Position numbers and translations under genes: made by a program. This document shows, piece after piece, positions 58,006-64,000 of a stretch of 64,000 nucleotides of DNA (the stretch's first letter is position 1; every line of letters starts with the position of its first letter). The notes under the pieces are model-generated. The model was not told where the DNA came from. It saw only the letters and a program-made list of their open reading frames with translations, and searched no databases. Source of the DNA: Gordionus sp. m RMFG-2023 (taxonomy: Eukaryota > Nematomorpha > Gordioida > Chordodea > Parachordodidae); assembly GCF_954871325.1 (NCBI RefSeq), contig NC_088775.1:62225561-62289560 (forward strand), read 5' to 3'.

Positions 58006-58420
58006 ACCTACAGTAGAAAAAAGATCCAAAAACCCAGACGATATTCCAATAGAAATTAAAGCACTAGGAGCATGAAATATATCTCCTCGCAAATCTGTAC
58101 AATAAAATACTTGGAAATGAAGAGATTCCCCAAAAATGGAGGCAGAGCTATCTAATTCCTATCTTCAAAAATAAAGGGGATCCACACAATTGTCAAAATT
58201 ACAGGGGCATAAAACTAATTCTATACGAAAAAATAATAGAAAAAAGATTAAGAGATATAATCGAAATAGGAGAGACTCAGTTTGCCTTTATGCCTGGAAG
58301 ATCAACAACCGATGCTATCCACGCAATTAGGCAAATGAGTGAAAAATACAGGGAAAAGAACAAAAAGCTACACATGGTCTTTCTCGATCATGGCAGATAT
58401 CGGCAATTGAAAGCTGCAAA
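58006..58420 (+). pseudogene. RTE-like LINE reverse-transcriptase fragment
   Basis: One frame, with a shift near 58,090, reads PDDIPIEIKALGA, then LGNEEIPQKWRQSYLIPIFK, NKGDPHNCQNYRGIKL, IIEKRLRDIIEIGETQFAFM, PGRSTTDAIHAIRQMSEKYR and EKNKKLHMVFLD. This is fingers-to-palm of an RTE/BovB-like non-LTR reverse transcriptase; the expected continuation after FLD (LEKAYDR) is replaced by unrelated sequence at about 58,395, so the copy is cut on both sides. The first palm aspartate (FLD) is present; the catalytic YADD is absent. Confidence 0.85.
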
Positions 58421-58772
58421 TACTTTAAAAGGAAAAATTAAAAGAATCAGACGAGAGATAAGTAGTTGAGTGATGGGCCGTAAAAGAGGAAGCCAATAAA
58501 GAAGTATAAATTTTACCACCAGAAAAGAGGTGAAAGCTAAAGAGAAAAAATAAAATAAAAACGTCAATAGTTTTTTGAAAAAGATTTGAACTTGTTAAAA
58601 ATTAGATCTTGAGATAAAAATTTCTGTACTCTCAAAGGTAACAAAATAATAGTTTCAGAAATATTTCAAAAATAAAAATATTAATTGATGAACTCCTTAT
58701 TAAAGTAGAAAAATGTACAGAAAGGAGTTTTACTTTATATTAATTATATAACCTACAATCGCGATAATTATC

Positions 58773-59075
58773 TTAGAGATGTTGAGAGAGATCTTGAGAG
58801 AGATATTGAGAGAGATGTTGAAGGAGCTTACCACCGTTTATATGTAAAAAAAGCCGGAGAGTAATATCATTCAATAAAACACGCAAACTTGAAAAACCAT
58901 TTAAAAGTAGTTCATAAATTTTATTAAAATTATTAAAGATTTGATTAATCATTCCTACCACATCAATACTAAGTGTTTCACAAAAATTGTTTATCAGAGT
59001 CATGAAAGGTAGCAGGATATTTTGCAGGCAGACATTGTTGTTAATTTTGTCTAATTTACAAGAAATGAAATCCAT
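58773..59075 (-). other. Unassigned 100-codon open stretch
   Basis: Minus strand: MDFISCKLDKINNNVCLQNI ... GMINQIFNNFNKIYELLLNG ... ending in four 12-bp repeats coding LSQHLSQYLSQDLSQHL. The composition is amphipathic-helical and more protein-like than the background, but I recognise no family. It could be a host exon or a decayed element. The tandem gagagagat repeat at 58,783-58,822 forms its 3' end. Confidence 0.3.
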
Positions 59076-59154
59076 CAGATATTACACGTGTACAACAGCA
59101 AATTATTGCTCATAGTAGAAGGTAAAATAAAGTATTTATTTTATGATTTCTAAT

Positions 59155-59375
59155 CTGAGTAACTGGTTATTGGCCAGATCCCAAGATACTTAAAAGAAGA
59201 TTTGCTCCATTAGATCTGAAAACAATAATTTGCTGCCAGACTTATGATATGCTTACAAATATTATTTTTAACATTCATAGGTCTTATAAAATTTCAGAAC
59301 AATGCAAGATTATGACAGATAATGGATACAATTTCCTCAAAACCTATAAGTTTTATCATAATTTTTTTAATAGGT
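59155..59375 (+). pseudogene. hAT transposase fragment
   Basis: Plus strand: VTGYWPDPKILKRRFAPLDL then KTIICCQTYDMLTNIIFNIH and RSYKISEQCKIMTDNGYNFL K. This matches the hAT segment VT.HWID..TL.R.SA.LA......HTYD.L...I..I...Y.I..K....TDNGSNFVKAF, which includes the second catalytic aspartate (TDNG). A stop follows at about 59,373. Isolated fragment with no ends identified. Confidence 0.8.
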
Positions 59376-59730
59376 GAAGCTAAGATAATTACCAATTATC
59401 GTTAATTTGTCTTTATTTATAATAATATTAATTATCTTTAAATTGTCTTTGTTTATAATTTAGTAATTTTTTAGCAAAAAATATTTTATTTTCTGATTAT
59501 TCCTTTCTTAGATCAGGGAGAAAAAAAAATTAAATATATTGTTTTATAATGAAGTTAAAATTGAGGATTTATTTTCTATCATTTAAAGATAATTATTAAT
59601 AATAGATCCATAAAATTACTAAATAAAATAATATATCAAATTTAATTCTATTAAATAATTAATATTTGTATATATATTTATATACATATAAAAAAAACAT
59701 TTTAAAAAAATAAATAAATATAGTATTGGA
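59376..59730. other. AT-rich spacer
   Basis: Nothing supported. Confidence 0.5.
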
Positions 59731-60067
59731 CAATGACATATAATAATACCTAGACTGACGATTCATTCATTAAAATATATTTTTAATCGTCGTTAAAAGC
59801 AAATCAGCTGGACCCGCCATTTTGGTAACCTTTATAATAATTATTTTCATGTTAAAAACTAATATTAAATTGATAACTTACTTTCTTATTATCTCGATGA
59901 TCAGGCAATTCTTTAATAAAGTTTGCATCAGATATAATATAAAATTAGGCTCTCGTTTAAAATTTTAATATTTATTACAGTAACCAAGATGGCGTCTCTA
60001 GCTGATTTGTATTGATGTACACTTTTAATGAATGAATCGTCAGTCTAGTTATTATTATATGTCATTG
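59731..60067. mobile_element. Long-TIR MITE, 337 bp
   Basis: Terminal inverted repeats of about 95-100 bp. The first 45 bp (CAATGACATATAATAATACC then TAGACTGACGATTCATTCAT TAAAA) match the reversed right end with one mismatch; inner parts aaatcagctggacccgccat and aaatcagctagagacgccat also pair. It leaves only about 140 bp of unpaired centre. No coding potential. The insertion target is not clear. High arm identity suggests modest age. Confidence 0.88.
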
Positions 60068-60126
60068 GTATTGGAGGATATGTTTGTGACGGTGTTAAAA
60101 AAAAAATAAAAAAAAATATATTGAGG

Positions 60127-60648
60127 TTAGGAAGGATAATCTTGTGGGGAGAGACTGCTAATGAAGCTAATATAATTAGCCTTGTGTATTGCGATGGAGA
60201 GCCTTTGCCTTAAGAAGAAGCCCTCGCGGGCTTCACCGGTTAGTTGACGAATGTGGGAGCCGAGTTCCTTGAAAAAGGATAAGGCATATTTCCCAAAAGT
60301 AGTAAGGGTAGTGGAAATAATGGGGGTGAAAATATATTCTTGAGAGATTTCGGAATATTTCGTTATTTTGAGTGTCTCCTTTTTCTCGAGTATATTGACT
60401 GTTTGATTTGATGGAGCGAGTGGATCAATACAAGAATAGTCCCAGACCAGGAATTGACCGCGCTTCCAAGGAATTTGCGAAATACCGTCAGGCCGTTTCC
60501 CATCAGATCTGAAAAGACCGGATGGTTCAAGAGTGGAGGGGATTTGAGCAGATCTAAGAGCTCTAAGAATGATCGAATTGCATAGATTATGTCTTACAAT
60601 TCGACCTTTACATGAGCGACAATGAAGACTATGTCTTCCATTGCCCAA
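60127..60648 (-). pseudogene. Restriction-endonuclease-type LINE tail, copy 2 (173-codon open stretch)
   Basis: Open on the minus strand from a stop just upstream of 60,648. It starts with GRHSLHC, the His-Cys half of a CCHC finger. SAQIPSTLEPSGLFRSDGKR then PDGISQIPWKRGQFLVWDYS CID follows: an (R/K)PD-x15-D arrangement close to the (R/K)PD-x12-14-D motif of restriction-like endonucleases in R2/CRE/NeSL/Hero-type non-LTR elements. The tail EYIFTPIISTTLTTFGKYAL ... GSHIRQLTGEAREGFFLRQR L SIAIHKAN is typical of this family. No reverse transcriptase is present upstream, so it is 5'-truncated. Endonuclease assignment is inference from the motif; family membership is firmer. Confidence 0.72.
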
Positions 60649-60949
60649 AACTTAATAGTTTTATATATTATTTGATATAAAACTACGTTCTTTATACGAT
60701 ATATTTAATAATTGAAAATCGCAAACTTTATTTTATTTTATGGTTATATTATTTTATATAAAAAGACTTGATTTTACCATATATATACTTATTATTGATA
60801 GTTAAATAAATATAATTATATCAAAACCCTCGCTGATTTATATTCTCTCCATTGACCATGACTTGGCCTAAAAGTTTTATACACAGTAAGCTATTGTCAA
60901 CTTAGCATTAGCATACCCAACCCTTCAGAAAGTATGGGATAGTCCCCTA

Positions 60950-61600
60950 ATCATTCCGTTGATTCTCTCTTATCGAGTGATTTATTAGAACAATATCTCA
61001 ACCAAGCTATTCTGAATTCTAAATCGGGCTACAAATGCTTGTCGGCTATCCCAAGTAAAAATCTCGGTTTTCTTCTCACTAATGCAGAATTTCGTATAGC
61101 TATTACGCTTTCTTCTAAATATATTGATTGTTCCTTACCATCTGATTTTAGAGGACAATCTTTTATAATGTAGATATTCCAAAGACCCTCTCCCACAGCA
61201 TACAAACATGAATAATTTAATATATATAGCTATTAAATGGGCTAGCATCCCAAATACCCTAGAGTCTCATTCTTTATCCACAAGCAACAATAGAAGACCC
61301 GATGGTACCAGCCTAATATCTTGGTCTTCTGATAGCTTGGGATTTTACATGGGTCGATTTTTGGGGCGATTCAACAAAAATCCCTCAGCAATTAATTCGG
61401 CAAAAATCTTGAAAATAAAGAAATATTAAAACATGGATAAGGTAATTTTTATACCATTTGTCACCAATACTCTTGGGGTTTTTGGTAAGGAATACCTTAA
61501 ATTTATCACATTATTAGGGAGAAATAAAGTATTCTATTTCAAACAAGTCATTACGATGTTAAATTTATCAAAGTAATTGCATTGCTACATGGTTCCATCT
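60950..61600 (+). pseudogene. Restriction-endonuclease-type LINE tail, copy 3
   Basis: Plus strand, opposite to copy 2 and 0.3 kb away. Pieces in family order: AIPSKNLGFLLTNAEFRIAI TL, then (after a break) NNLIYIAIKWASIPNTLESH SLSTSNNRRPDGTSLISW, then KVIFIPFVTNTLGVFGKEYL KFITLLG. It aligns residue by residue with copy 2 but is more decayed; the WD after RPDG is not intact. The head-to-head arrangement probably reflects two insertions, since the copies are well diverged. Confidence 0.65.
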
Positions 61601-62525
61601 AACAAGCAGATCGCTTATTAGTTTTTTAAATTAAATTTTTATACAGTTTTTCTTTAAATTTATGTATAGGGGAAATGTGCCATAAATGGCCATGTGTGAA
61701 GACTGGCCACCACCCTTTAACTTTTTATCTATTGGACCAATTTATCACAAAATTGGTCAAAATGTGTATATTTAAAATATGTGGCTTACCTAAGTTCATT
61801 TATTGAATGTAGCAATTCAATAAAAAAATATTTCAAATAAACTGTTTTTAGTAGCTCTTTCTGGAAAAATCGCGTTACACATTTTTTTGTTTGGTTAATA
61901 AATTACTAATTTAGATTCCTGATATTTTATATAAATATTATCCTTAGGCATTTAGCCTTATTCACAAAAAAAATTAGACTTTAAAAGCTTTATTTAATAG
62001 ACAAATAGAGGCGCTTAATAATAATAAAGGGGTGAGTATTGACTGGTCATGTATTGATTGGCCACAATTCGCACATTCACATATTTATATTAAAATGAAA
62101 AGCTTTTGTAAAACAACATTTGGTGAAATAAAATGATGAACAAGCTTAAGAATGTTTAGTAAAATGATAATTAAGATATTAATTTATAATATTATCATTA
62201 AATAGATGTGGTAATAAATTGAGATTTTAATACTAATTAAATTAGTGTATAATTAATTTTTTATACAACTAAAAAATGTAGAAACATTAACATAGGTCTT
62301 TTACAAGTATTTCATATTGTATTATTTCATATTTATAATAAAATTCTATAATAATATATTATGACCAGTTAACACATAGTATATGGCCCTTGGCCAGTCA
62401 ATACATAAAAGCAACTTTCACATAATCTCATTTAGCTCATAAAGATTATACATAGAGCTTTGATTCAAATTTTATTTTAAAAATTAATATTTAGGCTACA
62501 CATCGATATAAAATTTGTGGTATCG
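61601..62525. repeat. AT-rich stretch with inward-facing GGCCA words
   Basis: From 61,670 taggggaaatgtgccataaa then tggccatgtgtgaagactgg to 62,400 ggcccttggccagtcaatac, related words (tgactggtcatgtattgatt then ggccac at 62,040; atgaccagttaacacat at 62,360) suggest a worn inverted-repeat element about 0.75 kb long whose left tip follows TA. No gene. Confidence 0.4.
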
Positions 62526-62529
62526 CGTC

Positions 62530-62975
62530 ATTACAGAGAAACCATTACAGAGAAAACAATTATAGAGAAACTTTTACAGAGAAAACAATTATAGAGAATG
62601 TCGTTTATAGAGAATTATTTTATAGAGAATGATTTTATAGAGAATGAGTTTATAGAGAATGATTTTATAGAGAATGATTTTATAGAGAATGATTTTATAG
62701 AGAATGATTTTATAGAGAATGATTTTATAGAGAAAGATTTTACAGAGGAGAATGATTTTATAGCGAATGTTTTTATAGAGAAAGATTCTACCGAGAATGA
62801 TTTTACAGAGAATGATTTTACAGAGAATGATTTTATAGAGAATGATTTTACAGAGAATGTATTTTATAGAGAATGTATTTTTATAGATAATTATTTTATA
62901 AAGAATGTATTTTATAGATAATTATTTTATAAAGAATGTATTTTATAGATAATTATTTTATAAAGAATTTTATTT
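62530..62975. repeat. 15-bp minisatellite
   Basis: About two dozen copies of agagaatgattttat and close variants (tacagagaa, gtattttatagataat) run from 62,530 to about 62,975. The centre (62,640-62,740) is nearly perfect; both flanks are degenerate, with the right side shifting to a 30-bp variant period. Because 15 is a multiple of three, the array stays open in one frame (repeating FIEND) for 107 codons, which is an artefact of the repeat, not a gene. Confidence 0.92.
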
Positions 62976-63104
62976 AAAGAATATGATTATTTTATAAAAA
63001 ATGTTATATCTATATAATATATAACATTTTTGTGTAATTATTACTTAAGCTCTACATTATCATAGGGAAAAATTACAGTATTTGACATAATATTAAATAT
63101 TTGA

Positions 63105-63450
63105 ATTAGTGATCTACCCGAATTTTTTTAAAAAATGTTTTGCCGGCCCGGCGCGAACTCAAAATTTCTTTTAAGAAAATTTACCGGCCTGGCCCGAACT
63201 TATTTAAATATAGAAATTAATTTTTATAATTACTCAAAAAAGACATATGTTATATATAGTCTATTTCTATAAATAAAATCAAATATTTATATTTTACATA
63301 AAAAAATTAAATTAAAATTGATAAATTTAAATATATTTATAAAAATTTCCAAGGCCTGACCCGACCTGAATTTTATTTAAAGATATTGAACCCGGCTCGA
63401 AGCCCATTTAGGCCGGGCTCGGGTCTACTTTTGCAGATCTCTAATTAGAA
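63105..63450. repeat. CCGG-rich dispersed repeat with inverted ends
   Basis: The left block tagtgatctacccgaattt then tgccggcccggcgcgaactc and the right block aggccgggctcgggtctact then tttgcagatctctaatta are inverted in outline (TAGWGATCTRC.../...GCAGATCTCTAA). The third member of the GC-rich family in this window and the best preserved. Confidence 0.6.
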
Positions 63451-63638
63451 TTACCTTATATAAGCGAATAATTGGGTAGTTTTTGAATTATTACAATCGG
63501 TACAGCAAATTATTTGCTTATCTTTGCACAAGGTTTTTCGATTATTAGATGAATTAATGGTAGAACAAAATTTTGACTTGACTTGTAAGGAATTTTAAGA
63601 GATTTATTTTTAAAGATAAGAATACAAAATAAAATAGA

Positions 63639-64000
63639 TAGTGTTGTTAAAAGTTACTTTGGCAATGTAATGCAACTAGTGTTAGTAGTAAAATTTGGGA
63701 AAATATAACAAGTTACATTTCTTTTTTAAATATAACTGGTCACTAGTTACAATTATTTTTAGTGGATAGTAGATTCAGGGCTAGCCTGATCGATTAAATT
63801 ACTTTAAATCGAATATATTAAAATATATTTATATTAATATAAATTCATTGACTAAGATTTAAATCACATAATAATGTAATGGAATGTAAGAAAATTATTA
63901 CAAATTTAATATTATTTAATTATATTTATTAAGATATATATAAAAATTAAGTAACTAGTTAAAATGTAGCCAGCTACAGTTACGATTTTTTAAATATAAT
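63639..64000 (+). mobile_element. Left end of a hAT element running off the window
   Basis: Starts TAGTGTTGTTAAAAGTTACT and continues with aacaagttac, ggtcactagttac and ccagctacagttac words, the subterminal pattern of a hAT group with GTAAC repeats. At 63,762 it is interrupted by the left end of the MITE family also seen at 53,372. The right end is beyond the window. Confidence 0.55.

Noticed and set aside
62598-62921. 107-codon open reading frame FIENDFIEND...
   Set aside because: It is the translation of a 15-bp tandem repeat; length comes from the repeat period being a multiple of three.

Overview
This is a very AT-rich (by eye well over 70 percent A+T), gene-poor stretch of nuclear DNA from an animal. 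The only host gene I can read with confidence is an intron-containing, calmodulin-dependent-type cyclic nucleotide phosphodiesterase (PDE1 family) on the minus strand, about 40,730 down to about 31,600. Ten exons join in phase through GT-AG introns and give an almost complete PDE1 catalytic domain. Some introns are only 51 to 92 nt; the largest is 4.8 kb and is full of mobile elements. The PDE1 family plus hAT, Tc1/mariner, RTE-like LINE, restriction-endonuclease-type LINE, SINE and LTR remnants fit an invertebrate metazoan with a repeat-swollen genome. I cannot fix the phylum from the sequence.

Layout. 1-2.5 kb: a 115-bp satellite interrupted by a G-run palindrome. 3-5.2 kb: a hAT transposase remnant, then a Tc1/mariner-like transposase split by a small hAT-type MITE. 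6.3-6.7 and 19.5-19.8 kb: two related old LTR-like repeats. 8.3-18.3 kb: a run of decayed hAT elements (8.3-10, 10.1-10.6, 15.3-16.8, 17-18.2), a 0.4-kb inverted repeat (12.5/15 kb), a 0.22-kb direct repeat (10.6/12.2 kb) and a 40-bp tandem repeat found at two loci. 23.1-24.6 kb: another hAT. 25.2-31.6 kb: a nested composite in which an element flanked by TA holds two separate hAT elements, the first with long inverted arms. Its right edge lies inside the last recognisable PDE1 exon.

31.5-40.7 kb: PDE1. Its introns hold MITEs with good target duplications, a fold-back element, a tRNA-derived SINE and the tail of a restriction-endonuclease-type LINE. 44-46 kb: hAT ends and CCGG-rich repeats. 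46.2-49.1 kb: an LTR-flanked element with near-identical ends and a perfect 5-bp duplication. 49.6-51.5 kb: a 2-kb hAT-type element with a perfect 8-bp duplication. 54.6-56.2 kb: a hAT with a perfect 8-bp duplication and transposase C-terminus. 57.8-58.4 kb: SINE head and RTE-like LINE piece. 59.7-60.1 kb: long-TIR MITE. 60.1-61.6 kb: two opposed copies of the same endonuclease-type LINE tail. 62.5-63 kb: a 15-bp minisatellite. 63.1-64 kb: CCGG-rich repeat and the start of another hAT that runs off the window.

How it works together: PDE1 would hydrolyse cAMP/cGMP under Ca2+/calmodulin control. Everything else reads as layers of transposition, mostly hAT, at different ages. I found no CRISPR, operon, tRNA or rRNA gene, and nothing that looks like a new defence or metabolic system. 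The interest lies in the element nesting, the shared hAT end motif, the triple endonuclease-type LINE tail and the compact introns of PDE1.
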